A model generated the notes under the pieces. It did no database searches. It saw nothing but the letters and a program-made list of their open reading frames with translations, and was not told the DNA's origin. Below are positions 38,657-47,503 of a stretch of 64,000 bases of DNA, piece by piece. Position 1 is the stretch's first letter. The number at the start of each line of letters is the position of its first letter. Position numbers and translations under genes: made by a program. The stretch comes from Acetobacter estunensis (GTDB taxonomy: Bacteria > Pseudomonadota > Alphaproteobacteria > Acetobacterales > Acetobacteraceae), in the NCBI RefSeq assembly GCF_019083805.1, contig NZ_JAHRDV010000005.1:124001-188000 (forward strand), given 5' to 3'.

Positions 38657-38922
38657 CCGGGAAAATCAGGTGACTCCGGCACTTTAGGCTGTCCCAACTC
38701 ATTCCTCTCCTGATTTGCATCAAGCAGTGCCGCCACACGCAGGGCCGAGGCCAGTGGGCGGGATGCCCCGCGCTTGCGGTCGATGTCTTCTACGAGATGC
38801 GCCACCGAAATGCCCCGCTTTGCGGCCATGCGGTCGAGCGCGTCCCAGAACTCCGGTTCCAGCGCCACGCTCGTACCGTGTCCCGACAGCACGAGGCTGC
38901 GTTTGAGCAGATGGCGGATCAT
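38653..38922 (-). CDS. Ribbon-helix-helix protein
   Basis: 89 residues from ATG 38922, overlapping the queG stop by 4 bases. The N-terminal half has the ribbon-helix-helix pattern: a strand [42 protein letters not shown], as in the RHH_4-type single-domain regulators of alphaproteobacteria, then a basic [20 protein letters not shown] helix. It may bind DNA as a dimer. The target is unknown, and coupling to queG does not by itself imply control of queuosine genes. Confidence 0.8.
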   Translation of the reverse strand: MIRHLLKRSLVLSGHGTSVALEPEFWDALDRMAAKRGISVAHLVEDIDRKRGASRPLASALRVAALLDANQERNELGQPKVPESPDFPG

Positions 38923-39989
38923 GAGAGGGGCGACTCCAGTTGTCCGCAGGCCCACGCAGCGGCTTCGGCCACGATGGGATCGGCGTCGATCTGACGGGTT
39001 TTGGCCGCAGGCAGCAGGCACGGATCGCCTGAATTGCCGATGGCGATCAGGACATTGCGGACAAAGCGGTTGCGTCCGATGCGCTTGATGGGCGAGCCGG
39101 AGAACAATTGGCGAAAGCCCGCATCGTCCAATGCCGCCAGATTGGCCAACCGTGGCGCGATCAGTTCGGGGCGAGGGCGCAGTTTCATCTCGCGCGCTGT
39201 CGCCGCGAACCGGTTCCATGGGCAGACGGCCAGACAATCATCGCAGCCATAGATGCGATTGCCGATTGCCTTGCGGAAGGATTCGGGGATCGGGCCGTCA
39301 TGCTCGATCGTGAGATAGGACACGCAGCGGCGCGCATCGAGTTGCCATGGTGCCGTAATGGCCTGTGTGGGACAGGCCGTAATACAGCGCGTGCAGGTGC
39401 CGCAGCTTCCCGCCCGGTGCGGGGTGGGTGGCAGGAGGAGCGTGGTGTAGATTTCTCCCAACAGGAGCCAACTTCCCTCATCGCGGGAGACGAGGTTGGT
39501 GTGCTTGCCCTGCCAGCCAAGTCCGGCTTTTTCCGCCAGCGGTTTTTCGGCCACGGGTGCTGTGTCCACGAACACCTTGACGTCGCATGCCATATCCAAC
39601 CGTCTGGCCTCGGCTACGAGAAACTGAGCCAGATGCTTGAGGCGTCCTTTGATGATGTCATGATAATCGCGGTTGCGGGCATAGACGGAGATGTTGCCAC
39701 AGTCCGGCTTGTCCAGCGTGGCGAGTGCATCGTCCTCGGGGGCGTAGGACAGGCCGAGTGCGATGACGGACCGCACTTCGGGCCATAGTCCTGTAGGACT
39801 GGAACGCTGCTCCATCCGTTCGGCCATCCATGACATGGTGCCATGATGACCCGCTTCCACGAACTCCCGCAGGCGGAAGGCGACGTCCGGGCCGAGATTG
39901 GCCTCGCAGATGCCGAAATCGTCAAAGCCGAGCGCGTCGGCTTTCTCGCGCAGACGCTCGACCAGACGGGCACTGGTCGCGGGCGTCAT
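38919..39989 (-). CDS. queG: Epoxyqueuosine reductase
   Basis: Reduces epoxyqueuosine to queuosine in tRNA, the last step, with cobalamin and two 4Fe-4S clusters. 356 residues from ATG 39989, in a one-base TGATG overlap with the tgt stop. The cysteine runs [12 protein letters not shown] near 202 and [10 protein letters not shown] near 255 are the two ferredoxin-like cluster motifs. A C-terminal HEAT-like region follows. An earlier in-frame start at 40151 reads tgt in another frame. Confidence 0.95.
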   Translation of the reverse strand: MTPATSARLVERLREKADALGFDDFGICEANLGPDVAFRLREFVEAGHHGTMSWMAERMEQRSSPTGLWPEVRSVIALGLSYAPEDDALATLDKPDCGNISVYARNRDYHDIIKGRLKHLAQFLVAEARRLDMACDVKVFVDTAPVAEKPLAEKAGLGWQGKHTNLVSRDEGSWLLLGEIYTTLLLPPTPHRAGSCGTCTRCITACPTQAITAPWQLDARRCVSYLTIEHDGPIPESFRKAIGNRIYGCDDCLAVCPWNRFAATAREMKLRPRPELIAPRLANLAALDDAGFRQLFSGSPIKRIGRNRFVRNVLIAIGNSGDPCLLPAAKTRQIDADPIVAEAAAWACGQLESPLS

Positions 39990-41152
39990 CAGGGCACGGG
40001 AGGAATGAAGGGGCGCGGCATCTCGTCCTCGCTCCAGTCGCCTGCCGCCCATTCGGCGCGGAGGTGGTCGGCATGGGTGTCGAGTGTTCTGTCTACGATG
40101 GCGGCGCGGATGCCGCGCATCAGCCGCTGATAATAGGCGAGATTGTGCCATGTTAGCAGCATCGGGCCGAGCAGTTCATTGGCGCGGAACAGGTGGTGCA
40201 GATAGGCGCGTGAGTGTCGGGTGCAGGCAAGGCAATCGCAATGCGGGGAAATCGGTCGCGAATCCGTGGCGAAGCGGGCGTTGCGCATATTGAGATGCCC
40301 GCGCTCGGTATAGGCGCGGGCGGTGCGGCCGGCGCGGGTTGGCATCACGCAGTCGAACATGTCCACGCCGCGCTGCACGCTGCCCAGCAGGTCATCAGGC
40401 GTGCCGACCCCCATCAGATAGCGCGGCGCGTCGGCCGGCATGAGCGGCGTGGTGACGTCCAGCGTCGCGAACATCAGTTCTTGCCCTTCACCTACGGCGA
40501 GACCGCCGATGGCGTAGCCCTCGAAGCCGATATCGGTCAGCGCTTTCACGCTTTCAGCGCGAAGATCCGGTTCCACGCCGCCCTGCACGATGCCGAACTG
40601 GCCATAGCCTTCGCGCTGTACGAATGCTTCGCGGGAGCGTCCGGCCCAGCGCATGGACAGCCGCATGGAAGCGGCGATGGCTTCCGGGGCGGCGGGCAGG
40701 GCCGGACATTCGTCGAAGCACATGGTGATGGTGGCGTCGAGCGCATGCTGGATGGCGGTAGAGCGTTCCGGATCCAGCCGATGTTCCGAGCCGTCGATGT
40801 GGGAACGGAAGGTCACGCCGTCCTGATCGAGCTTACGCAGCGCGCCGAGCGACATGACCTGAAACCCGCCCGAGTCCGTAAGGATCGGTCCCGACCAGTC
40901 CATGAAACGGTGCAGGCCGCCAAGCTGCTTCACCCGTTCCGCGCCGGGGCGCAGCATCAGATGATAGGTGTTGCCTAAAACGATGCCCGCGCCCGTGGAG
41001 CGCACGGCGTCCATCGTCATGCCCTTGACGGTGCCCACCGTGCCGACGGGCATGAAAGTGGGGGTCTGCACCGGGCCGTGCGCCGTGTGCAATGTGCCCG
41101 CACGCGCCGCGCCGTCCGTGGCTTCGCAGATCCAGCGGAAGGAACGGGTCAT
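39989..41152 (-). CDS. tgt: tRNA-guanine transglycosylase
   Basis: Exchanges guanine-34 of tRNAs with GUN anticodons for preQ1. 387 residues. Motifs: [12 protein letters not shown] near 60, the catalytic aspartate in [12 protein letters not shown] near 90, FGIVQGG near 195, [15 protein letters not shown] near 265 (nucleophile aspartate) and the zinc site [16 protein letters not shown] near 306. It lies between queA and queG, all on one strand. Confidence 0.97.
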   Translation of the reverse strand: MTRSFRWICEATDGAARAGTLHTAHGPVQTPTFMPVGTVGTVKGMTMDAVRSTGAGIVLGNTYHLMLRPGAERVKQLGGLHRFMDWSGPILTDSGGFQVMSLGALRKLDQDGVTFRSHIDGSEHRLDPERSTAIQHALDATITMCFDECPALPAAPEAIAASMRLSMRWAGRSREAFVQREGYGQFGIVQGGVEPDLRAESVKALTDIGFEGYAIGGLAVGEGQELMFATLDVTTPLMPADAPRYLMGVGTPDDLLGSVQRGVDMFDCVMPTRAGRTARAYTERGHLNMRNARFATDSRPISPHCDCLACTRHSRAYLHHLFRANELLGPMLLTWHNLAYYQRLMRGIRAAIVDRTLDTHADHLRAEWAAGDWSEDEMPRPFIPPVP

Positions 41153-41249
41153 GATGGTTCTCCTGTGAGGGGATGCTGAGGTGTCACCTCACGTCCCGGC
41201 AGAGGGCGCGACCTCCTGCTTTTCTTTATAAAGGACGCCAATGCCGTGT

Positions 41250-42308
41250 TCATATGTCGGCCGCTCGCCGTAGCAGGCAGGCGTCTCCATACGAATAGAA
41301 ACGGTATCCGCTGGCGATGGCATGGGCATAGGCCGCTTGCATCCGCTGCGTACCCGCGAAGGCGCAGACCAGCATGAACAGCGTGGAGCGCGGCAGATGG
41401 AAGTTGGTCATCAGCACATCCACGGCGCGGAAGCGGAAACCGGGATGGATGAAGATGGAGGTGTCACTGTTAAAAGGCTGGACCTGCCCGTCTTCGTTCA
41501 CCGCGCTTTCCAGCAGGCGCAGCGTGGTGGTGCCGACGGCTACGATCCGTCCGCCGCGTGCTTTGGTGGCGTTGATGCGCTCCGCCGCCTCGGGCGTGAT
41601 GATCCCGCGCTCGGCGTGCATTTTGTGGCCTGAGAGTGTCTCGGTGCGAACGGGCAGGAATGTGCCCGCGCCGACATGCAGTGTGAGCGTCTCGCGTCCA
41701 ATACCGGCCTCATCCAACCGCGCCAGAAGATCGGGCGTGAAGTGCAGGCCTGCCGTGGGAGCGGCGACCGCGCCACGATGTTCCGCGAAAATGGTGCGGT
41801 AATCGCGCTCGTCCTCGGCGGTGGGGCCTTGGGGGCGGGCGATATAGGGCGGGAGAGCCAGTGCACCGGCGGTACGCAGGAAGGCGTCAAACGCATCCCC
41901 TTCCGTGCTGAAGCGCAGGGTCGCGCCGCCCTGTCCGTCAAGGCTTGCGACTTCCGCCGTTTCCTCCGTGCCGGGAAAGGTCAGTGTGTCGCCCGGACGC
42001 AGGCGTTTGGCATTGCGGATCAGTGCGCTCCATGAGCCATCGGCCTGATGCTGATCGAGCGTGACACCGATCTTTGCCTCTCCGCGTCGGGCATGAAGCT
42101 GTGCCGGGATGACGGCGGTGTCATTGGCCACCAGCAGATCGCCCTCGCGCAGCAGGCCGGGCAGATCGCGCACATGCCGGTCGATGAAGGGGGCCGTTGG
42201 ATCAGCAGGCACATCCAGCAGCCGCGCGCTGTCACGCGGGCGGGCGGGGTGCTGCGCAATCGAGGTTTCGGGCAGCGGAAAATCGAAATCGGCGGTGCGG
42301 TCGTCCAT
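41250..42308 (-). CDS. queA: S-adenosylmethionine:tRNA ribosyltransferase-isomerase
   Basis: Adds the epoxycyclopentanediol ring to preQ1 in tRNA. 352 residues, the usual length. Motifs: the N-terminal [35 protein letters not shown] near 177, [12 protein letters not shown] near 209 and [16 protein letters not shown] near 310. It is the first gene of queA-tgt-queG with 97 bases before tgt. No preQ1-type fold was seen in the 60 bases upstream. Confidence 0.96.
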   Translation of the reverse strand: MDDRTADFDFPLPETSIAQHPARPRDSARLLDVPADPTAPFIDRHVRDLPGLLREGDLLVANDTAVIPAQLHARRGEAKIGVTLDQHQADGSWSALIRNAKRLRPGDTLTFPGTEETAEVASLDGQGGATLRFSTEGDAFDAFLRTAGALALPPYIARPQGPTAEDERDYRTIFAEHRGAVAAPTAGLHFTPDLLARLDEAGIGRETLTLHVGAGTFLPVRTETLSGHKMHAERGIITPEAAERINATKARGGRIVAVGTTTLRLLESAVNEDGQVQPFNSDTSIFIHPGFRFRAVDVLMTNFHLPRSTLFMLVCAFAGTQRMQAAYAHAIASGYRFYSYGDACLLRRAADI

Positions 42309-42435
42309 GTGGCGCAGCGTTTACGGAGTCCGGCGCGCGAACGCCAGCCCTGCGGTGAGGCACACTTGAATGGCGGAGGTGGGAGCGCCATCTTGGCAGA
42401 GACGTAATGATCTGGACAATTTCGGGAGAATATCA

Positions 42436-42654
42436 ATGTCCTACGCTCTTCTTGACGCTGCCCGCGTGGCCAAGGCCGCCAAGACCTCACTGGATGTTCT
42501 CAAAGCGGCCAATGAGACGTCGGAGGCGCATCAGCGCAAGACCATCATGGTTGAGCGGATCGCGGCTCTCGCGCAGGCGGCGTCCGAGTCGCCCAAGAAT
42601 GACGGCGTGACGCTGACCTCCGAGGAGTTCTGGCTCATCAGCCTGAACTGGTAA
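42436..42654 (+). CDS. Small helical protein of unknown function
   Basis: 72 residues from ATG 42436, with GGGAGA 7 bases upstream. It is mostly helical (LLDAARVAKAAKTSLDVLKAANETSEAHQRK) and ends EEFWLISLNW. There is no signal or membrane segment. It lies 30 bases upstream of the PEBP gene, probably in one transcript. The family is not recognised. Confidence 0.65.
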   Translation: MSYALLDAARVAKAAKTSLDVLKAANETSEAHQRKTIMVERIAALAQAASESPKNDGVTLTSEEFWLISLNW

Positions 42655-42684
42655 GCGGATCGCCTAGAAAGTAAGGAGCCTCCC

Positions 42685-43185
42685 ATGGCGTTCATCCTGA
42701 CCAGTCCCGCGTTTTCCAATGGCGATGTCATGCCTCAGGCGCAGGTCTATTCCGGCATGGGTCAGCAGGGAGGCAATCTCTCCCCACCTCTGAAGTGGGA
42801 GGGCGCGCCAGCGGGGACGAAAAGTTTCGTTCTCACGCTCTACGATCCCGATGCGCCCACCGGCTCTGGCTGGTGGCACTGGGTCGTGGTGAATCTTCCG
42901 GCCAGCACGACATCGCTGCCGGAGGGTGCAGGTTCGGGGCGGGGTGGTCTGCCAGCGGGCGCGCTGGAGGTTCGCACCGATTTTGGCACGCCGGGCTATG
43001 GCGGGGCCGCACCGCCGCCGGGACGCGTGCATCGCTATGTGTTCACGATCACGGCGCTGGACGTGCCCAAGCTGGAAGTGTCAGTGGACTCAAGCCCCGC
43101 GCTTGTGGGGTTCATGGTCAATCACCACAGGCTGGCTTCGGCGCAGATTACGGTGCTCTATGGATCGGGCACGAAATCGCCCTGA
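42685..43185 (+). CDS. PEBP-family protein (YbhB/YbcL-like)
   Basis: 166-residue phosphatidylethanolamine-binding-protein fold with a strong ribosome site (AAGGAG). Ligand-site motifs: LYDPDAPTGSGWWHWVVVNLP near 52 (DPDAP and the HW) and GTPGYGGAAPPPGRVHRYVFTITALD near 102 (GxPxxHxYxF-type, here GRVHRYVF). Bacterial members are cytoplasmic and their ligand is unsettled. There is no signal peptide. Confidence 0.93.
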   Translation: MAFILTSPAFSNGDVMPQAQVYSGMGQQGGNLSPPLKWEGAPAGTKSFVLTLYDPDAPTGSGWWHWVVVNLPASTTSLPEGAGSGRGGLPAGALEVRTDFGTPGYGGAAPPPGRVHRYVFTITALDVPKLEVSVDSSPALVGFMVNHHRLASAQITVLYGSGTKSP

Positions 43186-43274
43186 TCGGTTGGCATGGTG
43201 AAGATAAACCGATCCGATACTCAGAGCGGATAAGGACGAAGGCCCTCAGACGGGCCGGCGTGGAGTGAAGCAGG

Positions 43275-44069
43275 ATGAATGACCAGGAACGCGATCTGAT
43301 CGCCAAGTTTATCGCCCGTGTGGGTGGCGCACCGCAGGCCGGGTTCGGCAGCGTGCCGTCTACTCAGCAGGCGCTTCCGCCGATCGACCCGCAGGCCGAT
43401 CAGTGGATTGCCCATAACTTCCAGAAATATCCCGAAGCCCGCTATCGCATCACGCAGATGGCCGTGGTGCAGGAAGCTGCTCTGGTGGAGGCGCAAAATC
43501 GTATCCGCGAACTTCAGTTCCAGCTTCAGCAGGCGCAACAGGCGCTCCAGCAGGCCCAGCAGCAGCCAAAGAGCGGCTCGGGTGGCTTCCTTGGTGGTCT
43601 GTTCGGTGGTGGTCAGCAGCGCCCGCAGGCAGCGCCCCCGGGATGGGGCGGCGCTCAGCAGGGCTATGCCCAGCCACAGGCACCCCAGATGCAGCCTCTG
43701 CCTCCGGGATTTCAGCCGGGGATGTTCCGTCAGGGTGGTTCGGGCTTCCTTGGCTCCGCATTGACCACGGCGGCAGGTGTTGCGGGCGGTATGATGGCGG
43801 CCAACGCGCTCGAAGGTCTGTTCAGCGGGCATCATGACGCTGGAGCCGGTGATGCGGCTGGCGGCTGGGGTGCCCCGAGCGAGACCATCATCAACAATAA
43901 TTATGGCGATGCCGCTGCCGGTGGAGCCGATCCGTTTGCGGGAGCAGGCACCACCGCCGATCCGAACTTCGATGCCGGCGGCAATGACGCTGGCTGGGGC
44001 GATGGTGGCGGTGCCGATTTCGGTGGCGGCGGTGATGACTGGGGCGGTGGCGACGATCAGTCATTCTGA
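43275..44069 (+). CDS. DUF2076 family protein
   Basis: 264 residues from ATG 43275. The N-terminal DUF2076 helix pair (MNDQERDLIAKFIARVGG, ALVEAQNRIRELQFQLQQAQ...) includes a glutamine-rich coiled coil to about residue 97. A Gly/Gln/Pro-rich low-complexity middle follows, then a GSALTTAAGVAGGMMAANALEGLFSGH helix near 158 and an acidic Gly/Asp/Trp tail. Members of the family are of unknown periplasmic or ligand-binding role; no signal peptide is seen. Confidence 0.88.
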   Translation: MNDQERDLIAKFIARVGGAPQAGFGSVPSTQQALPPIDPQADQWIAHNFQKYPEARYRITQMAVVQEAALVEAQNRIRELQFQLQQAQQALQQAQQQPKSGSGGFLGGLFGGGQQRPQAAPPGWGGAQQGYAQPQAPQMQPLPPGFQPGMFRQGGSGFLGSALTTAAGVAGGMMAANALEGLFSGHHDAGAGDAAGGWGAPSETIINNNYGDAAAGGADPFAGAGTTADPNFDAGGNDAGWGDGGGADFGGGGDDWGGGDDQSF

Positions 44070-44094
44070 CGTTTCCATTTTGACGTGCGAGAAG

Positions 44095-44124
44095 GCCCGG
44101 CTGGATTATCAGCCGGGCTTTTTT
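44095..44124 (+). terminator. Rho-independent terminator after the DUF2076 gene
   Basis: Stem GCCCGGCT/AGCCGGGC (44095-44102 with 44111-44118) with an 8-base loop and TTTTTT after it. Confidence 0.9.
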
Positions 44125-44223
44125 GTTGCCGTAACGACCGCATGACAAGGAATGTTAAAATTCTGTGAATAGAGGTGTATTGGAGCGGTTGGCGGATATC
44201 TTTCCCACCGCTATACGTGTTTT

Positions 44224-46518
44224 ATGCGTGAATACTTCTCTCATTCCCTGCGTGATCGTGGGACTGTTCTTTCCTGGCTCGTCCTTTTCTTTCTTCCTAT
44301 CGTCGTGCATCTCCCGGAATTGATAGGCGGTTTGCAGGCGAATGGTCTGACTTCGGATCCCATGAATGTGCTGTCTGTCGGCACCGCGATTCGTAGAAAC
44401 TGGCTGATGGGAGGATTTATTCCAGGGCTCCCGGGCTGGATTGACGGATGTGCAGGCGCAATCGTGCAGGCGCTTGGACGACTTGTCGCTCGGGACTGGT
44501 TGCAAGGTATTCTTCCCTTATGGAATCCTTACAGTGGCGTTGGTATGCCTTTGGCTGGAGAATATCAACCCGGCGCGTTCTTTCTCCCTTTCGTGCTTTT
44601 ACTTGGGTTGCCCTGTGGTCTTCTGCTTCTGAAAATTTCACTGCAAATTGTTGCCGGCTTCGCGATGTACGCATTTTTGCGTGCTCTGGGTATAGGGACC
44701 ACTGCGACCCTCATCGGTGGCATATTGTGGGCTTTTAACGGCACCTTTGCTTGGGCGTCCGATGGACCCAGCCAGCCTCTTGCCTTTTTGCCGCTGGCGT
44801 TGCTGGGAGTGGAAAAGGTTCGTCAAGGTAAGGGATGGCATGGATGGGAATGGCTTGCCACAGGATTAGCAGGACTTCTTCTTTGCAGTTTTCCTGAAAC
44901 GGCGTTTCTGGAAGGGACGCTCGTCTTGTGCTGGGCGCTCCTGCGCTTTGGTCAAGAAAAGCCGTCGGAGCGCATCGGTTTTACCCTTCGTATTATTGCG
45001 GGAGGAGGTGTGGCGCTCCTGATTGCCGCGCCACAACTTGTTTCATTCGCTACCTATCTTCCATCAGCTTGGGTTGGTAACCATAATTCCGTAACAGATG
45101 AGGCTCTTCCACTAGCTTCATGGATCATGTCATTTTTGCCCTATGTGAACGGCTCGATGTTTTATGGAGCCGCCAATCAGTATGCGGCGTGGTGGGGAAT
45201 GGGAGGATTTTGGGGTCTCACAGTAACATGGATGGCGCTGTTTTCTGTAATAACAGCACTATGTGGACCTTCTTCACACAGGACGGAGCGTTTTGTTCTG
45301 GCAGCCTATTTTCTGGCCTGTGTCGCTAAGCAGGCCAACATTCCCGGTCTTGCATCCATGGTGGATCTTATACCTGGTGTAGGGCGCACTGTTTTTTACC
45401 GTTTATGTTATCCAAGCGAAGAAATGGTTATTATAATTCTAGCCGTTTTTGCACTTGATGACCTAAAAAAAGCGCCGCGAGATCAATCGTTTTTTGTCCC
45501 TTTATTGGGGGCTTGTGTCGTGTTGGGGACTGCGCTGTGTGTGGCTTGGTCTCTCGATCATGCAACACGAGAGGATCTGGCGCATTTCCAGAATGGTCCG
45601 CTGTCCACCCGGAATTATCATCTTTTTTCACTTTTATTGGGTTGTGGGTCTCTCAGCGTAATGATCCTTGCCCTTTTATGCCGGAATTGGGAAAGGCGCT
45701 GCGCTATTGCCGGAATAACCATGCTTGGCGAAATTCTGGTTCTGTTCTGTATCCCATTTCTTTCTCTCAGGCCGGCTCTGCCTATGGATAAAGGCCTGTT
45801 GGGTACCATGAGAGAATTGATAGGATTTACACGTTTTGTGTCCATGGGCACGATAATGCCCAATTATGGCGCGTATTACGGGTTGGCGTCTATCAATCAC
45901 AACGGAGTTCCAATGCCAATGGCGTGGATCAAACGTTTGCGGCGTGATTTTGGGCCGGACGTCGATCCCGTGACATTTGACGGTATTACACCACAGCATC
46001 CTGATGGGCGTTTTTTTGTTCTGCCAGTTTTAGAGTCTCATCCAGAAATATTTGAAAAATTATCGGTGTCACTTGTCGTTGTTCCGCATGGTGTCGCGTT
46101 TCAACGCACTCTCCCGGACTCGCCCACGTTAATTTATAGCAGTATGGCAAATGATCTTTATCGTTTTCCCCATCCAGCTCCTTATTTCGAAGCTGGCAAT
46201 ACGTGCACAGCTGATATCTGGAGTCGCGATCATGTGCGAGTAAAGTGTTCTGCTGCATCTTCCCTGATCCGTCGAGAACTCATGATGGCCGGCTGGACCG
46301 CGAGTCTCAATGGGAAGATCACTATTCCTGATACAGAGGATGAGCTTTTCCAGCGTATAAAGGTCCCTGCTGGAGAAACGGACGTGACGTTCTCTTTTTC
46401 GCCCCCCGGTATGATGAGGGGATGGGGAGGGATGGCTATCGGATTGATGGCTCTTGGCTGTTCTGCTGTTTTTGGTCGGCGTTCACGTTGCCAGATTGAA
46501 AGTAATAAGAGTTTTTGA
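44224..46518 (+). CDS. YfhO-like multi-spanning membrane protein
   Basis: 764 residues with about 12-13 hydrophobic helices across residues 15-500, then an extracytoplasmic C-terminal domain and a last helix near 735-752. The text WNPYSGVGMPLAGEYQPGAFF near 100 is close to the family's WNPY-G-G-P-L...Q-G motif in the YfhO/GT-C-like group, which glycosylate envelope polymers. No lipid-carrier synthase is adjacent. The base composition is visibly richer in A and T than the neighbours. The ribosome site is weak. It is preceded by a terminator and followed by a non-coding AT-richer stretch. Confidence 0.75.
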   Translation: MREYFSHSLRDRGTVLSWLVLFFLPIVVHLPELIGGLQANGLTSDPMNVLSVGTAIRRNWLMGGFIPGLPGWIDGCAGAIVQALGRLVARDWLQGILPLWNPYSGVGMPLAGEYQPGAFFLPFVLLLGLPCGLLLLKISLQIVAGFAMYAFLRALGIGTTATLIGGILWAFNGTFAWASDGPSQPLAFLPLALLGVEKVRQGKGWHGWEWLATGLAGLLLCSFPETAFLEGTLVLCWALLRFGQEKPSERIGFTLRIIAGGGVALLIAAPQLVSFATYLPSAWVGNHNSVTDEALPLASWIMSFLPYVNGSMFYGAANQYAAWWGMGGFWGLTVTWMALFSVITALCGPSSHRTERFVLAAYFLACVAKQANIPGLASMVDLIPGVGRTVFYRLCYPSEEMVIIILAVFALDDLKKAPRDQSFFVPLLGACVVLGTALCVAWSLDHATREDLAHFQNGPLSTRNYHLFSLLLGCGSLSVMILALLCRNWERRCAIAGITMLGEILVLFCIPFLSLRPALPMDKGLLGTMRELIGFTRFVSMGTIMPNYGAYYGLASINHNGVPMPMAWIKRLRRDFGPDVDPVTFDGITPQHPDGRFFVLPVLESHPEIFEKLSVSLVVVPHGVAFQRTLPDSPTLIYSSMANDLYRFPHPAPYFEAGNTCTADIWSRDHVRVKCSAASSLIRRELMMAGWTASLNGKITIPDTEDELFQRIKVPAGETDVTFSFSPPGMMRGWGGMAIGLMALGCSAVFGRRSRCQIESNKSF

Positions 46519-46912
46519 AAGCTGAAGAAGAGACTATTTATTGATATGAATGTGAGTTTGGGGAGTTTTTTGTAGTAGGGGATGGTCACGTCTTCATTAT
46601 AAGATGGGATGATTTCTTATCCGTGGAGGCTGGAAACACCGTAGAGCGGCGGTCTTTGGTCGTTATGTAGATATGGACGGCGCATTCTCTCAATATAAAC
46701 TCATGATTTGAATGTTGTTGAGAAACATCACAGCAAAGAACCTGGGCACATAGCTCGGCAATGTATAGCTGAAGATCAATGTGCGTAGAGTAGTAGCGTA
46801 AGGAAGACGCCGATCATATGAGCTCTTCTATCGACGAGCTTTCCCACGAAATCCGAAACTCTGCCAAATATGGCGAACAGACATTTCAAAAGAGCGCGTC
46901 CCAAGACGCGCA
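46519..46912. other. Unassigned AT-richer intergenic stretch
   Basis: 394 bases without a convincing gene. A short closed reading block, about 31 codons ending near 46711 (text like LIRGGWKHRRAAVFGRYVDMDG), has amino-acid composition like real protein and could be the end of a lost gene. Its frame is closed on the 5' side by a stop close before it. No inverted-repeat ends were seen. Confidence 0.35.
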
Positions 46913-47158
46913 TCAGGCGACGGCACGATCCTCCGGCCGAGCGGGGTGTGCGGTTATGGTTCCAAGAGCGGGCAGATCTGCGGCGGCTTCCCGGTTTCGC
47001 ATGGCTTCGCGCAGTAGGCAGACAACGCCTTTGACGCAGTTGCCGCATTGGGCGCGGCATTTGCGAGCGGCATAGACTTCACCCGGTTTGCGCGCTCCGG
47101 CGTCCACAGCGTCGTGGACATCCTTGTCGGTCAGACCATTGCAGGCACAGACATACAT
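46913..47158 (-). CDS. bfd: Bacterioferritin-associated ferredoxin-like protein
   Basis: 81 residues carrying a 2Fe-2S Bfd motif: C4 and C6 (MYVCACNG) and C38 and C41 (CRAQCGNC), exactly the CxC and CxxC spacing of Bfd, with one extra cysteine at 34. Bfd releases iron from bacterioferritin. The start is ATG 47158 (after GAGG), not the GTG two codons earlier. No bacterioferritin gene is nearby. The last 25 residues are an uncharacterised Pro/Arg/Glu tail. Confidence 0.85.
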   Translation of the reverse strand: MYVCACNGLTDKDVHDAVDAGARKPGEVYAARKCRAQCGNCVKGVVCLLREAMRNREAAADLPALGTITAHPARPEDRAVA

Positions 47159-47503
47159 TCCCACGCCTCATGACTATGTGGTGAGACCTATATAGGGATA
47201 TTGATAACGCTTCGCAATAGCGTTTCATGGCAGAGCTTGATCCCAATCGAGCGGCATTTCTGGCGGATCCTCACGGCTTGCAAGGCAATGACACTCCGGT
47301 GATGCGCAGAACAGCGCTCATGATTACGCAGACGTGACAATAATTTAAGCGTTTAACGCATGGCAGGTATTCCATAAATGATTGTATGTCATAACATGTC
47401 TGGAGCGCGCAGGGCCGACACGCAGGGCGCTGCTTCGGGAGGAAAAGTCTTCCCGCGTGTGGCGGGGTGAGACGTACACGTTCTTTCAGAGCAAGGAAGC
47501 TTG
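47159..47503. other. Intergenic region upstream of the RND operon
   Basis: 345 bases between divergent bfd and the efflux operon. It contains AT-rich elements, a short inverted repeat GCGTT-T-AACGC at 47349-47359 and an ATGT-N4-ACAT near 47386-47397. These are candidate operators but too short to assign. No gene is supported; the minus-strand frame here is a shadow of the RND start. Confidence 0.4.

Noticed and set aside
42309-42369. preQ1 riboswitch before queA
   Set aside because: No recognisable C-rich preQ1 fold in the short upstream region.
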